Positions 1 to 12,325 of a stretch of 64,000 nucleotides of DNA are shown here, in pieces. The stretch covers positions 32,266,830 to 32,330,829 of the forward strand of contig OZ026833.1 in the NCBI GenBank assembly GCA_964023205.1, written 5' to 3'. The stretch's first letter is position 1. Every line of letters begins with the position of its first letter. The notes under the pieces were generated by a model that was not told the origin of the DNA, searched no databases, and saw only the letters and a program-made list of their open reading frames with translations. This stretch comes from Lutraria lutraria. Taxonomy: Eukaryota > Mollusca > Bivalvia > Venerida > Mactridae. The translations under genes and the position numbers were made by a program.

Positions 1-19
1 NNNNNNNNNNNNNNNNNNN

Positions 20-670
20 AAAACTCAAAATAAATTAAAAAAAAAAATAAATTAAGGCTTTCGTGTTAGTAAAAAGAGTATATTTCAGTGTCAGGATTAA
101 GAAAAATATTTTAATAAATTAAGGCTTTTGTGTTAGTAAAAAGAGTATATTTCAGTGTCAGGATTAAGAAAAATATTTTAATAAATTAAGGCTTTCGTGT
201 TAGTAAAAAGAGTATATTTCAGTGTCAGGATTAAGAAAAATATTTTTATAAATTAAGGCTTTCGTGTTAGTAAAAAGAGTATATTTCAGTGTCAGGATTA
301 AGAAAAATATTTTAATGAATTAAGGCTTTCGTGTTAGTAAAAAGAGTATATTTCAGTGTCAGGATTAAGAAAAATATTTTAATAAATTAAGGCTTTTGTG
401 TTAGTAAAAAGAGTATATTTCAGTGTCAGGATTAAGAAAAATATTTTAATAAATTAAGGCTTTCGTGTTAGTAAAAAGAGTATATTTCAGTGTCAGGATT
501 AAGAAAAATATTTTTATAAATTAAGGCTTTCGTGTTAGTAAAAAGAGTATATTTCAGTGTCAGGATTAAGAAAAATATTTTAATAAATTAAGGCTTTCGT
601 GTTAGTAAAAAGAGGTTATTTCAGTATCAGGATTAAGAAAAATATTTTAATGAATTAAGGCTTTCGTAAA
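20..670. repeat. 67-bp tandem (satellite-like) array
   Basis: The motif ttaaggctttcgtgttag recurs at 52, 119, 186, 253, 320, 387, 454, 521, 588 and 655, an exact 67-base period. There are nine full units and a partial tenth, almost identical to each other (differences are single bases such as ttcgtg/tttgtg and tttaata/ttttata, with a small disruption in the ninth unit near 614). The left side runs into Ns, so the true length is unknown. No open frame runs through it. Confidence 0.97.
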
Positions 671-760
671 ACTGTAAGATACCATTACGAAACAGATACC
701 ATCTTGTCTTACATCGGAGTTGAAATACTTTATTTGCCAATGTGTAAATAAAAAATCATG

Positions 761-941
761 TACAGTCAAACCATTGAACAAAGGCCACCCTTAGGAAAAA
801 CATAATGTGACCTTCATGTACAGGTGACCTTTAATCTGAGGTGATTTTTTTCCGTATGATATATTAGAGTTTTAAAAGAATGAACTTCATTTACAGGGTG
901 GCATTTATTTGAAGGTGGCCGCTAACACAGGTTTGACTGTA
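761..941 (+). mobile_element. MITE-like element, TACAGTC family
   Basis: It begins tacagtcaaacc and ends ggtttgactgta, giving terminal inverted repeats of about 12 bases on a 181-bp body. Inside, variants of 'aaaggccac' and 'ttattgaaggtgg' alternate. Related copies lie at 3470, 13195, 27837, 29295, 34741, 39588, 42204, 47381 and 53106. It lies in the presumed last intron of the gene ending near 1168. The TACAGT end would fit a TA target duplication plus CAGT termini, as in Tc1/mariner-derived MITEs; this is an inference. Confidence 0.8.
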
Positions 942-985
942 GTTTTAAACTGGCTGCAATAAAATATATCTTATCTTCATTACAG

Positions 986-1168
986 GACACTTGTGTGGTA
1001 TGTACTACGATGGCTGTATCCTGGTTACGACATCGGTTCCCTTCAAGAGAGGAGGAATGGCAGATGATAGAACTCAAAGCTCTTGCTTGGTTATCTTCAA
1101 ACATTCCCAGTGATTCTATGGAGGAGAATATAAGACTTGTAGCTACAACACTATGGAATAAGAAATAA
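986..1168 (+). CDS. Probable last coding exon of an unrecognised gene
   Basis: A pyrimidine-rich tract ending ttcattacag is followed by a stretch clearly richer in G+C than its surroundings. Two frames stay open from the acceptor. One starts at 986 and runs 60 codons to TAA at 1166-1168; it reads like a helical, Glu/Trp-rich tail (includes EEEWQMIELKALAWL). The other starts with a split codon, then CAC at 988, and runs 41 codons to TGA at 1111-1113; it includes CGMYYDGCILVTTSVPF, which has a more folded-domain character. I cannot choose between them or recognise the family. Upstream exons would lie left of the window. The sequence on the right looks like a long AT-rich 3' UTR. The opposite strand is also open over this stretch, which I take as a shadow. 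Confidence 0.45.
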   Translation, partial: DTCVVCTTMAVSWLRHRFPSREEEWQMIELKALAWLSSNIPSDSMEENIRLVATTLWNKK

Positions 1169-2769
1169 AAATTCATACAGTATGAAGTGAAATATTTTAT
1201 CCTCTCAAATGGTGTATTTAAATGCAGGATGAATCTTGGAATTCTACCTTTAGAAATGGGTTGCACTTTTTGCTTTTCTCTAGTTTCTATCATTCATTTG
1301 GAATGCCCATAGGAAGCAGATTCATATTTCGGAGGGGGGGGGGTAATTTTAGTCTGCCAACAGGGGGAGGTTGGATTACAGGATCACTTACAGCCCCTTT
1401 AAAAACATGTCAGCAAAAATTCTTGGGTTGAGCTAAGCCTGTCCCTAGCCCTCTGGTTCGAAAGGGCCTGTATGTACTGACCTATGTAAACATCCCATTT
1501 ATGTTAAGTTTCTTCATAGATTGCAAACATTCAAGCTGAACATTTTGGCTTTGAATATCACAGTGAAAAGGAAATTACAAAAATATTGGTCAGAATATAG
1601 TAGGGCACATCACAATGTCAATGCAGCTTCTTCATCTTACACACACTGGAAGAGAGTATCCATTTGTTACAATTTTGAAAAAAATGTATACACTATGCTG
1701 ACAAACAACTTTTACAAACCTAGAATAAATATTCAATTTTTTTTATTCCTGAGTCTATGTGTATTTCAGGAAGATAATTATGATACCATGCAATGCTTGA
1801 GTGTTTTATAAACAGTTTATTTATATTGTTTTGTTTTGAAGCTATTCAGTGTTCTTATGATACAAATGTATTTTTTATTTTATTGCATTTACACTTTGTA
1901 CTCAATAATTGCCTTGTAGATTAATGGTGTATATTGACACCATTGTCAATTTAAGGATTACGGACCCTAATACAAACTTATAATGACCTTAAAAGTTAGA
2001 CATACCTGATCCTTATAAATTGTGATTTTCGTACATAATTGATGAAATATTAACTTTCAACCAAATGATTGATACGGGTTAGTTATATTTAGCTTTATAT
2101 CATAAAGGGAGGTAATATAACTGACTAGTACTCTTCCTTCTCTATGATTATATAGCATTTTTAATTTCATGTTTACAAATTCTAAAATACACAATTCAGA
2201 AAAAAGCTATTCATTCTATACATTCAATGAAAATAAAGAAGACTTTAATGTTTAGAAATGAATGCTTGTATTATGGTCTGTAGTTCTTAAATGATAAAAA
2301 TTCTTTTTAAAAATGCTAAATCCACATATCAGAAGAAAGCAATTTGTTATGTTTTCTTTGTGCAATGTTGTGACTCTGTTATTGAGTACATGTATATCAT
2401 TTGTGACACTGTTCTATTTTTGTATTTTGTAGTTTGATTTCTGTTTGTTTCTGTCAATGTATGTAATCTATTAATTTAAGTTGCTGAACCCCCAATGTGT
2501 TGATCGATGGTAGTTTTAGAGTGATATACAGATTTAACAAAAGAATCTGAAGGTTGTAATATATTCTTACAAGATGCCAACACAAGTTATAGTTATTTTT
2601 TACAGAAAGGCTTTATGTTTTGTGATCATTTGATCGATACACATGTATATATATATTTATCAATTATATCAAACACCCATTTTTTGTCTTCAGTATTCTT
2701 ATTTTCCGTTTTCATTATAAAGTTATTCTTTTCCTATAGGGTATACTTTGTTTTAAAATCATGCTAATG
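1169..2769 (+). other. Probable 3' UTR and flank, no further gene seen
   Basis: AT-rich sequence with no convincing exon. A G-run lies at 1326-1334. AATAAA-type hexamers occur near 1722 and 2232 and could serve as polyadenylation signals for the exon ending at or before 1168, but none can be chosen by sequence alone. Confidence 0.35.
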
Positions 2770-3109
2770 TTAAAGGCCCATTAGCTTTTTGAAATTAGTA
2801 AATTAAATACAGAACAATAGATAAAATGATAGTGAAATGTAAGAAATATATTTAATTTTACTCTAAAACAATATTTACATAATGCCTTTATTTAGCCACG
2901 TCTCCTAAAATGTTGTCAGATGATTTTTCTTATTTTTTTTGCAATATCATTGAAAAAAATACTGTGCTATATTTATGAACTTCGTGATAAAAAAATAATT
3001 TCAGAATGTTTAATTGCAAGTAAAAGTTAGTTTCACTGGTAAAACATCTTTCTAAATAAAATAAGACCGACTTTAATTTTAACATCCAAAAAACTAAATG
3101 GGCTTTAAA
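2770..3109. repeat. Interspersed repeat with TTAAAGGCCCA ends
   Basis: Left end ttaaaggcccattagc and right end aatgggctttaaaa are imperfect inverted repeats bounding about 340 bp. The interior contains tttgcaatatcattgaaaa, similar to a palindromic core in the copies at 30254, 51772 and 58190, so it is probably a divergent member of the same or a related family. Confidence 0.5.
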
Positions 3110-3469
3110 AGTTTGAAAAAAAAACTGTTAAATTGCTTACTTTACAATTATATAACAATGAGTTTGTAATCATGTTAAATAAAGTTGTATGTCTGTTACT
3201 CTGTAAAAGATAGATTATAATATGTATGCGATATAATATTTTTGATATAACATACCTCAATTATGCAATATAATTTTTCTGTGTTATAATCAGTAGAATA
3301 TGATAATATTATCAGTAACTATCATGTGCATTGTACTGTCCAACTCAACTTGTTCTTATGTATGTTTGAAGAAAGTTCTTATGTGATATAAATCTTTTTG
3401 TATAATGATTAACTCTTTATTGATCTCATAGATAATTCACTATTTTTTAGGTAAATACTCATAATTTTA

Positions 3470-3568
3470 TACAGTCAAACCTTTGAACAGAGGCCACCCT
3501 TGGGAAGGACAAAAGAATGGCCTTTATTCACAGGGTGATATTTTTTTCAGAGGTGGCTGCTAACTGAG
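3470..3568 (+). mobile_element. MITE-like element, TACAGTC family, 3'-truncated
   Basis: Starts tacagtcaaacctttgaac and follows the family through the 'aggccaccc' and 'ggtggctgctaac' segments, then diverges before the terminal tttgactgta. About half the usual 180 bp remains. Confidence 0.75.
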
Positions 3569-4011
3569 AATGGATTTTTGTTGAAATTCACCGCTGCACC
3601 TTGACATGTGATAAAACTAGTACATTTGATGTATATGTTATTATTTTAAGTTGCTGAGCTGTAGTTCAGAATTTCTAGATTGTATTGTTGATGTTTTAAA
3701 GTGGTTTACACATAATTCACACTGAATTGTTTGTTGATATTATTTAAATGTATGTATAAACCATGAAACATGTATTATATCTGTGAATACATACATACTG
3801 GCAATGGGGGCCAGTACATTGAAGGATGATGCATTTTGGCCCTTATATATTTATTATACTTTTTTACCTTATTGGATCCAGATACACCATTTCACAATGT
3901 ACAGGTCCTTTATAAATACTGTTCAAACCATACATATCATGGCTTACCACTCCACACATTAGATCTAATTCTATTAATTGTAAGTATAGGTCTCTAACTA
4001 TTATACCCTAG

Positions 4012-4165
4012 CTCCTCACCACTATGGGACTTAATTTCACTTCTGAGTAAACGATACAGCTGGCTTACAGAAGGTCAGTGGTTCTACTGAGGTATATGCA
4101 TGGGGCTTTTCTTCCACCCTTAAAACCTGCAGATGTCACCATATGACCCTAGCTGTTCGTGTGAC
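4012..4165 (+). repeat. SINE-like repeat, family B
   Basis: Shares 'ctcaccactatg', a 'gtatatgcatgggg' block and a 'cttccaccctt' block with copies at 9592-9755 and 15938-16160. The better copy at 15938 shows a tRNA-like head, so these look like copies of one tRNA-derived SINE family at different ages. This one lacks a recognisable promoter head. Confidence 0.5.
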
Positions 4166-4697
4166 ATTTATTTCTGAAAGAGTGAAAAAAAGTACCAAAC
4201 TGATGGTTCAACACAACAGTGTTGTAACTCATATTGAAATAAGAACAAGTTACGACAGTGTTGCACTGAGCCCTCGATTAATGCTAGTTTTACTAATTAT
4301 AACAGAGGAGTATAGTGGAACAGTTTTGTCAAGACTGAGTGTTAACATCACCGTTGAGTAGTTTTAAAAATTGGTCTAAATAGATGGAAAATGATTCTCT
4401 TATCTTAAATAACCTTTATAAGCGAAATCTATGTGTATTTACTTCATATTTACGCAGGTAAAAACATGACTTCCTGTTTGTGTCAGGGAAAAATAATTAC
4501 ATGTGTCTTTTAAGTTCTACAAAAATTCTGCTCTTTCTGTTCAATTTCTAAAAATAGAAAAATCTTGTTTTGAAATTATCGTAAATGAACCCATAAGATA
4601 TCATTCTCAGGAAAGATGGTCATTATACGGATTTTTATAAAGCTTATTGATTATGAGAGACAAAACACAAAAATAAGCAAGATCCAAAGTTTAATAA

Positions 4698-4874
4698 TAC
4701 AGTGCATCCTCTCACAAGCAACACTCTTTAGGAGTAGTGAAATCATGGTGTTGTTAAAATGTTGTTGCTCTAGAGGGGTAAGAGTTTTTAATTGTACAGT
4801 AGGAAAAAAATCATGCTGTTGTTAAAGGGAGGTTATTGCTCAAGAGAGGGTCGCTCTGGAGAGGTTGTACTGTA
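4698..4874 (+). mobile_element. MITE-like element, TACAGTACAACC family
   Basis: About 177 bp bounded by tacagtgcatcctct and gagaggttgtactgta. Variants of 'gttgttgctctagag' recur several times inside in both orientations. Other copies lie at 29248 (partial), 29701, 32908, 42014 and 44928. Confidence 0.8.
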
Positions 4875-5235
4875 CTAATATTAGTTATGGCAAATCGAAC
4901 ATGGTTTTCTCACAAAATGTTTATAGATAAAATAATAGGAATGAGGATGTTTTAAAATCTTATTACTGTGATATACTTTAGTCAAGTATCTCATAACATG
5001 ATTATCTTTTCTAGCATATTATGTGTTGTAGTTGTATTGTCTTAGCATGTTCAGGGTAAATTGATCTTCTGTCCGTCCAGCTTTGTGCATTCGTGTATAA
5101 AAGACTTAAAACAGAAAGTAAAGCTTTGTATTGACCAACTTAATAAATTTATGTGTACTCAAATTCTTTAATATTTATAAGAAAATGATGAATTACTGTA
5201 ATTGTTCTTCATTTTTAGCTGGCCTGTTTTCAAAG

Positions 5236-5395
5236 AAAAAGTCCAGCTATTGTGATCACTGCATTGTTTCTGTCAGCATCTGTGTCATGCAAAAACGTTA
5301 ATGTGTCATAACTCAGAAACTATTAGAGGTAGTAACATGAAACTTCATAGGTGGATAGATCTCACTGAGACGGTGAACAGACGAGCATTGGCACC
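5236..5395 (+). repeat. Interspersed repeat shared with 44487-44650
   Basis: The order 'tgatcactgc', 'cataactcagaaactatt', 'catgaaacttcatagg', 'gatctcactgag', 'gaacagacgagc' is found in reverse complement at 44487-44650. No terminal repeat was recognised. Confidence 0.6.
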
Positions 5396-6418
5396 ACTTG
5401 TGGTGCTATCCTTTATATTGATGCTTTAGCCTCTTAAAAAGTATATTAATATGTTTTAGTGTTGCTTTGTTGAACAGTCATGTTGTATTCTTACATGGAT
5501 AGCGTAAATTAAGTAATGTTAAACTGTTACTATATGTTGACTAAAATTGATTTTGATTATTAAATAATGTAAGCATAAAATTCGAATTCAAGGGCAGATA
5601 ACTCAAAAACGAGATCGGTGACCCCCAATTTTTTTCTCGCTTAAAATGTTTCTGTTATCATATGCTTAGTTTACATTCATGCAAAGTTTTAAAAAATTCT
5701 ATTGTTCAGTTTTCATTTTGCCTGTATGTCTATGTAAAAAATGTAGCAAACTGTAGCAAACAACTTTAATTTAAGTTTATGAAACATATTGATTTAGAGT
5801 ATACAATTGTACTTACAATATTTTGATTTAGTGTATAGGTAAAACATCTTAATTTAGTGTACATGTCTATGATTAAAACATTATAATATGGTGTGTTATT
5901 GAAGATCTTAATTTAATTAGTGTACATTATGACATTTAAATTCAATTTGGTTTATTATTAAACAGTTGAATTTAGTGTTGTGTTGTAAAGATAAGAATGT
6001 TGAATTTAAAAACATGACTGAAATACCCATGCATTCTCGATTTCAAAATGCTGAATCCTTGAAAAGATGTTGTACTGGGTATGTTATGGTGCATACTAAA
6101 ACACCTGTGCACTGTTATAAATCACAACCAATCTTTTGCAGTCTATTATTCAAAATTCACACCATATTCAACACTGCACACAAACTAACTAGAAGTTGTA
6201 CTGGTCCCAGGTACAACATGGGAAACACATGGGGAATCAAATTGTATTGTAATGTTCTCTGAGTTTAGTTAAATTACAGTGTCGTGCCACTAGTAATGTA
6301 AAGTATGATTTAGATTTTTTTTTGTGTTGTAAATGAAACTAAATTAAATGGATAAATTGCGTATGTATAAATTTACCTAAATCTATGAAATGATACATGT
6401 TATTAATAAGCAGCTGCA
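5396..6418. other. Intergenic, nothing recognised
   Basis: AT-rich DNA. A loose series of 'gatttagtgta' / 'aatttagtgtac' motifs at about 5790-5975 may be a decayed tandem repeat. The open frames here are short, with no recognisable protein pattern. Confidence 0.4.
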
Positions 6419-8181
6419 TTTTTAGCTCACCAGAGCACGAATGTGCTCAGGGTGAGCTTTTGTGATCGCCCTGCGTCCATCGTGCGTCGTTACGAATATG
6501 TGGCGTCCATGTTTACTTAAAACAACATCTCCTCCTACACCGCTATGCCAATTGCAACCAAACTTGGCTGGAATGATCCTTGGGTGGTCCCCTTTCAAAG
6601 TTGTTCAAAAAATTAAATTTCATTAAAAATTCTGGTTGCTATGGCAACAAATTGAAAAAACTTAAAAAATCTTCTTGTCTGAAACCACAGGGCCTAGAGC
6701 TGAGATATTTGGTATGTAGCATTGTCTAATGGAACTCTACAAAGATTGTTCAAATTATTCCCCTAGGGTCAAAATTGGCTCCGCCCCGGGGGTAACTTGA
6801 TTTTACATAGACTTATATAGGAAATTAAAAAAATCTTCTTGTCAAAAACTACAATGCCTAGAGCTTTGATATTTGGTGTGTAGCATAGTCTAGTGGACCT
6901 CTACCAAGTTTGTTCAAATTATTGCCCTAGGGTCAAAATTGGCCCCGCCCCGGGGGTCACTTGATTTATATAGACTTATATAGGAAAATTTAAAAAATCT
7001 TCTTCTCCGAAACCACAAGGCCTAGAGCTAAGATATTTGGTATGTAGCATTGTCTAGTGGACCTCTACCAAGTTTGTTCAAATTATTGGCCTAGGGTCAA
7101 AATTGGCCCCGCCCCGAGGGTCACTTGATTTATATAGACTTATATAGGAAAATTAAAAAAATCTTCTTCTCCAAAACCACAAGGCCTAGAGCTAAGATAT
7201 TTGGTATGTAGCATTATCTAGTGGACCTCTACCAAGTTTGTTCAAATAAATGCCCTAGGGTCAAAATTGGCCCTGCCCTGGGGTTTATTCTATTTTATAT
7301 AGGAACATTTAAAAAATCTTCTTCTCCGAAACCACAAGGCCTAGAGCTAAGATATTTGGTATGTAGCATTGTCTAGTGGACCTCTACCAAGTTTGTTCAA
7401 ATTATTGGCCTAGGGTCAAAATTGGCCCCGCCCCGGAGGTCACTTGATTTATATAGACTTATATAGGAAAATTTAAAAAATCTTCTTCTCCGAAACCACA
7501 AGGCCTAGAGCTAAGATATTTGGTATGTAGCATTGTCTAGTGGACCTCTACCAAGTTTGTTCAAATTATTGCCCTAGGCTCAAAATTGGCCCCGCCCCGG
7601 GGGTCACTTGATTTATATAGACTTATATAGGAAAATTTAAAAAATCTTCTTCTCCGAAACCACAAGGCCTAGAGCTAAGATATTTGGTATGTAGCATTGT
7701 CTAGTGGACCTCTACCAAGTTTGTTCAAATTATTGCCCTAGGGTCAAAATTGGCCCCGCCCCGGGGGTCACTTGATTTATATAGACTTATATAGGAAAAT
7801 TTAAAAAATCTTCTGCTCCGAAACCGCAAGGCCTAGAGCTTAGATATTTTGTATGTGGCATTGTGTAGTGGACCTCTACCAAGTTTGTTCAAATTATGGC
7901 CCCGGGTCAAAATTAGCCCTGCCCTGGGGTTTATTCTATTTTATATAGGAAAATTTTAAAAAATCTCCGAAACCACAAGGCCTAGAGCTAAGATATTTGG
8001 TATCTAGCTTTGTCTAATGGACCTCTTTAAAATCTGTTCATATAATGGCCATGGGATAAAAAACGGCCCAGATGGGTCACTTGATCTTACTTAGACTCGT
8101 ATAGAAAACTTCAACAATGTTAATCTCCAAATGACCTTTTCTCCTGGTGAGCATTTATAGGGCCATCATGGCCCTCTTGTT
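6419..8181. mobile_element. Large interspersed element with internal 164-bp tandem repeats
   Basis: Opens with tttttagctcaccagagcac and a second complementary 'ggtgagcttttgtgatc', then 'cgtcgttacg', and closes with 'tcctggtgagcatttatagggccatcatggccctcttgtt'-type sequence. The terminal TAGCTCACC / GGTGAGC pair resembles a terminal inverted repeat. From about 6640 to 8030 the body is a tandem series keyed on 'ggcctagagct' at 6690, 6853, 7017, 7181, 7336, 7500, 7664, 7828 and 7977, spacing mostly 164 (one 155, one 149). It has no coding capacity, so it is probably non-autonomous. Related elements lie at 8578-9122 and 14668-15857. Confidence 0.8.
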
Positions 8182-8577
8182 AAACTAAAAGTTTAATTTC
8201 ATTTTTCTCTTTATCTCTTCATGAGCATGTGATGTCCTTACGAGTTTGTAAATCACAAAATTGTTATGTTTATATGTCTATACCTTACAAGGTTGTTTGA
8301 GTTAGCCAAAAATTGAGATTGAACGATCTCGTAATAATCCTGTTTACAATACCATAATCTCTTCAATCTTCAATGTTTGAGTTAGTCACCCTAGATCTTA
8401 TGGTTAATGCATTAGTTGAGATTATCATACAGAGATAATTTGACAAAGGATTTTCAATATTAACTACCTGTTAAACATTTATAAAAATGAATAAATCAAT
8501 CAGGTGGATATCAGATAAGGTACATGTTCCCGAGGATGTCATTTGTATATCTGATATTTTAACGTAGATTGTGATTT

Positions 8578-9122
8578 TTAGCTCAACTGATTTCATCAGG
8601 TGAGCTTTTAGGATCGATGAATGTCCGGCGTCCGTCACAGTTAGTTTGTTTACACTCTAGCATCCACAGCTCTTAATGAATCATAATCAAACTTGCTCGC
8701 AATATGGCCACAATGTCTTGGCTTTGTTCGATTATGGGCAAAATAAAAAATAACTTTTAGAGTTATGGGCCCTTGACTTTGAAAATTTGCTATATTTTAG
8801 CTTGTTTACACTATAGCGTCTCCATTTATTCACTGATCCTAAAAATATTTAGAATGAATGTGTAATATTACTATGTTCTTACAGTCTTGGACAAGTTCAG
8901 TTATGGATGGAATCGGACCACAACTTCAAGAGTTATGGGCCCTTAGATTAGAAAATTTGCTACGTTTTAGCTTACAAGTTTAACAGTATTATACCTTCAT
9001 TGTTGGTTTTGATCACGAAATCTACGTAAAATGGGTTATAAGAGATGGAAACTATAATATCTGGTCATTAATTATAGTGCCTTTGTTCTCAGGTGAGCGG
9101 TAAAGGGCCATCTTGGCCCTCT
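8578..9122. mobile_element. TTTAGCTCA...GGGCCATCTTGGCCC element
   Basis: Opens tttttagctcaactgattt with a following 'aggtgagcttttaggatcg' and 'gtccggcgtccgtc', and ends with 'caggtgagcggtaaagggcc'. Internal blocks 'aagagttatgggccctt' plus 'gaaaatttgct' occur at about 8760 and 8930, about 170 bp apart. It is the same type as 6419-8181 and 14668-15857 but with different internal units. No coding sequence. Confidence 0.75.
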
Positions 9123-9591
9123 TTTTTTAAATAAATTGTTTTCAAATTATTTCCAATTATTCTCTGTTCATTCTCTGTGTTTATCGTATAGAACATAGAA
9201 TATATATGCCCGACTATCAGAAACATTTTTGAGACTCATTTTTTCTAAACTTGAGTGGGCTAGCTGCGTCTTACAAGCGAGTCATACAGCAGTGGTAAAA
9301 GTAATTTTATAAACTCTTGTACTTTGCACCGCATATTTTATTTTTTCTACCGTTAATTTCGTTTTCGATGAGGCGCCCCACCCACTTGTTATCCAACAGT
9401 TTAGCAAAAAACAACAACCGCACAATATTACCTATTTCTTTTTACCAAATATTTCATTTTATCTAGCATTAATTTCAGACACGACCCCATGCACTCTTTA
9501 TTCAACAGTTTAGCAAAAAAAGCTCAATATCAACTATTAAACTAGTCCCTCACCAGCCCCTCACTAACCCAGCACCAGCCCCTCACTAGCC

Positions 9592-9755
9592 CCTCACCAC
9601 TATGAGTTTGAATCCTATTAGAGAGATCAATTTTCACATATGAGAAAGCTGTCCAGCTAACAATGGGACAGTTTTAGGTTCTACCTAGGTGTATGCCTGG
9701 GGTCTTCCTCCACCGTTAAGGCCAAAAAGTCATCAAATGACCCTTGCTTAGTACC
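9592..9755 (+). repeat. SINE-like repeat, family B
   Basis: 'cctcaccactatgagtttga' followed by 'ggtgtatgcctggggtc' and 'cctccaccgttaaggc' matches the copies at 4012 and 15938. The DNA just upstream (9540-9595) is a short run of 'agcccctcacta' repeats. Confidence 0.5.
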
Positions 9756-12245
9756 ACAATCAATATAGTTTTTGTTTGTTTTACCACTAGTGAATGTCCA
9801 ATTTGGCATGTTTGTATGATATTACACTGATATTATAATGCTAGATACATGTATACTGTGACTATCATGATTATTTTGTTCATATGGTGAAACATTATGT
9901 TTATACTAGTTATGAAATTTTCAAACAGTATATTCATATTGACAGGTGCATTGTAAAGGTTAAGCTGTGTTAAGTAGAAAGCTAGATGAACACGGAAGGT
10001 CCAGGGGTAAATGAAATGACTTCTTGGTGCTTTTTCTCCCTTTTCCTTTGCATTGTGCTTGCCAGTTTTTTTTCACATGAAATGTTTTTCATTGTTTCAC
10101 ATTCATTGCAATCTCACTAAAGTTAAAATTAATTGCAAACATTGACTGAGAAATCATGCAGCTTTGACAGTTAAATAAAATCGCACTATATCAAATTTTA
10201 AATATTTAATCAAGTTTGTCAGTGACTCTGTTTTGAACTATTATTATATATTAAGTGAAATGAACTGAACATTTAAAACTAGATTTTTATTACAAAACAC
10301 TTTTTTCCTTGTCCTAGTTTGTGGAGAGTGGCCCCTTATCTCTAACTGCTCATAACGTTCTTTATTTTGACCTGTATCAGAGAGCATACACTAAGCAGTT
10401 TGTACTGAATTGTGTATTGTAAATTAAATGTGATATAGATTATCTATACTATGTGTGTTACAATTGTTAGTTGTTTAATGTATTTTATAGGATGTGTTGT
10501 TATTATCTTGTAACTCAGTTTAAAGTGAATTTGTCTCTGACTTAAATTTATGTGTGTGTATACTCCTTTTCACACCATCCCATATATATTTGATCCCACT
10601 TCAATTTTGATATTAATTTGGTCTTATCTGATGTTTACCATGTGTTCTCCCCTGATGATTAATGACTGTACAAATAATCACTCCTAAGTTTTTTGTAATA
10701 TCTGCAGCATTGCATATTTATGAAATTTGGACACAATAAGAATGTATCAAAAATATCCTAACTAACGTGTTGTTGTTGTTCTTACAAGTGTGTACTGTTT
10801 ACTTTTAACTGTGTTTGTATATTTAAGTTAACCCTTTACCTGATGACATTCCTGAATAGACTTGTCCAACTAATTTAAAGGATATCACATTGTGGCCTGA
10901 CTCTTTCCTCCATGGTGGCAAAAGATTTGCAGTTTTGACTCCTGCTTTGTAAAGGTTCAAAGAGAATGTATTATGCGTGATTCTGTGTATAGTCAACATT
11001 TCTTTTTAGAACATTTCTTAATGAATACTTCACTTTTTTGTCTTAAATGTCTTACAATTTATGTTTTCTGTGATATTATCCTTTACAGCTGCAATCTCTT
11101 TTTGTGTAGTTCTTTTAATATGTATTATGTATGTACTTTGTTGATAGACTTTTTCAAGCAGCTAACCAGCAAGTTGTTCTTTGATAATTTTGTCATTTTA
11201 ATCAAACAAATTGAAAATGTGTGTACCTAGCTAAAATTAATAAACTTAGACTTGTACATGTATATATTTGTTGAGTATATTATTTATAATCCAATAACAT
11301 AATTATAATTTAAGAGTAATGTTTAGTCCGATTAATTATTGATCAACCCATATTTCATAATTTTATCTTCATCATACATTGGACTGGAAACAATATCTAT
11401 ATAAGTGTTTTTGCTTTACCCAACAAACTCCACTTCTTTAGTATTGACCCTAAAATTTCTAACACAAAAATCAAAAGATCCAAAGTATTTGGTGTATCAA
11501 GGACTTATATATACATACATGTGTGTATATAAGTCCTCGGGTATAAGTACAAAAATTTGTTCCAGAAAGGATGTTGACCTATTTACACTATTTAAGTAAC
11601 ACTAAACATGATCCATTTTGCAGCCTAGAGATGCATTTGAAAATGCCATGTTTACTATATTATGGTTTGTTTTAAATGAATTGAGACTTTAACCTGAGGC
11701 ATTTTTATGCATCTACACATTTTCATATTGTGAGAATGGTTCAGCATTTTAGTCTTCAAGCTTTTATATCAGGTTAATTATCAGGTTATTATTTCACACA
11801 TAATCATGTTGGTAACCATATATTAACCTATAGTCTAACAATATAATGAAGAATATAATATCAGCAATAGAAATAGTTCAATAATATTTCATAAAGGAAG
11901 TCGGCCACTCGACGTGCCAACATATTACAGTCAGTAATTGAGCCGCTTTGAAATAATGTAAATAACAATTAGCTCTTAGCCGTCACAGAATCATTTTACT
12001 AGCAATGGTACTACCTTTGGTTTCTGAGTAGATTTGTTTTAATTCATAAATATCTTGCATGTGGATTTGGTCAGTCCGTGTGTGCAGTCTCATGAAATGA
12101 AGCATTAATCTTAACTATTATAGTTATTATTATTTTAATAATTATTATTTTAAATGATTATAATTAAATCACATTATTTATAAGTGAATGTGTTTATCAT
12201 AATTCAGAAATGAATTTATAATAATCATGATCAATATTGTTATAA
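9756..12245. other. Intergenic, no gene seen
   Basis: About 2.5 kb of AT-rich DNA. An imperfect hairpin (aggacttatatatacata against its complement) lies at 11500-11536. The open frames are short and low-complexity (Leu/Phe/Tyr-rich) and look fortuitous. Confidence 0.4.
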
Positions 12246-12249
12246 CTTT

Positions 12250-12325
12250 TTAGGATCGATAAATGTCCGTCGTCCGTCCACAATTAGTTTGTTTACACTC
12301 TAGCATCCACAGCTCTTAACCACCA
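12250..12325 (+). mobile_element. Fragment of the TTTAGCTCA element family
   Basis: 'taggatcgataaatgtccg', 'cgtccgtccacaattagttt' and 'ctagcatccacagctctt' repeat the 5' portion of the element at 8578. Neither terminus is present. Confidence 0.65.

Noticed and set aside
922..1293. 123-codon open frame on the - strand overlapping the terminal exon
   Set aside because: It is antisense to a stretch with a proper + strand splice acceptor and a stop-terminated exon; its ends run into AT-rich DNA without a domain pattern.
6419..8181. CRISPR-like regular spacing of 164-bp units
   Set aside because: The units are contiguous tandem copies without unique spacers, in a eukaryotic repeat element.
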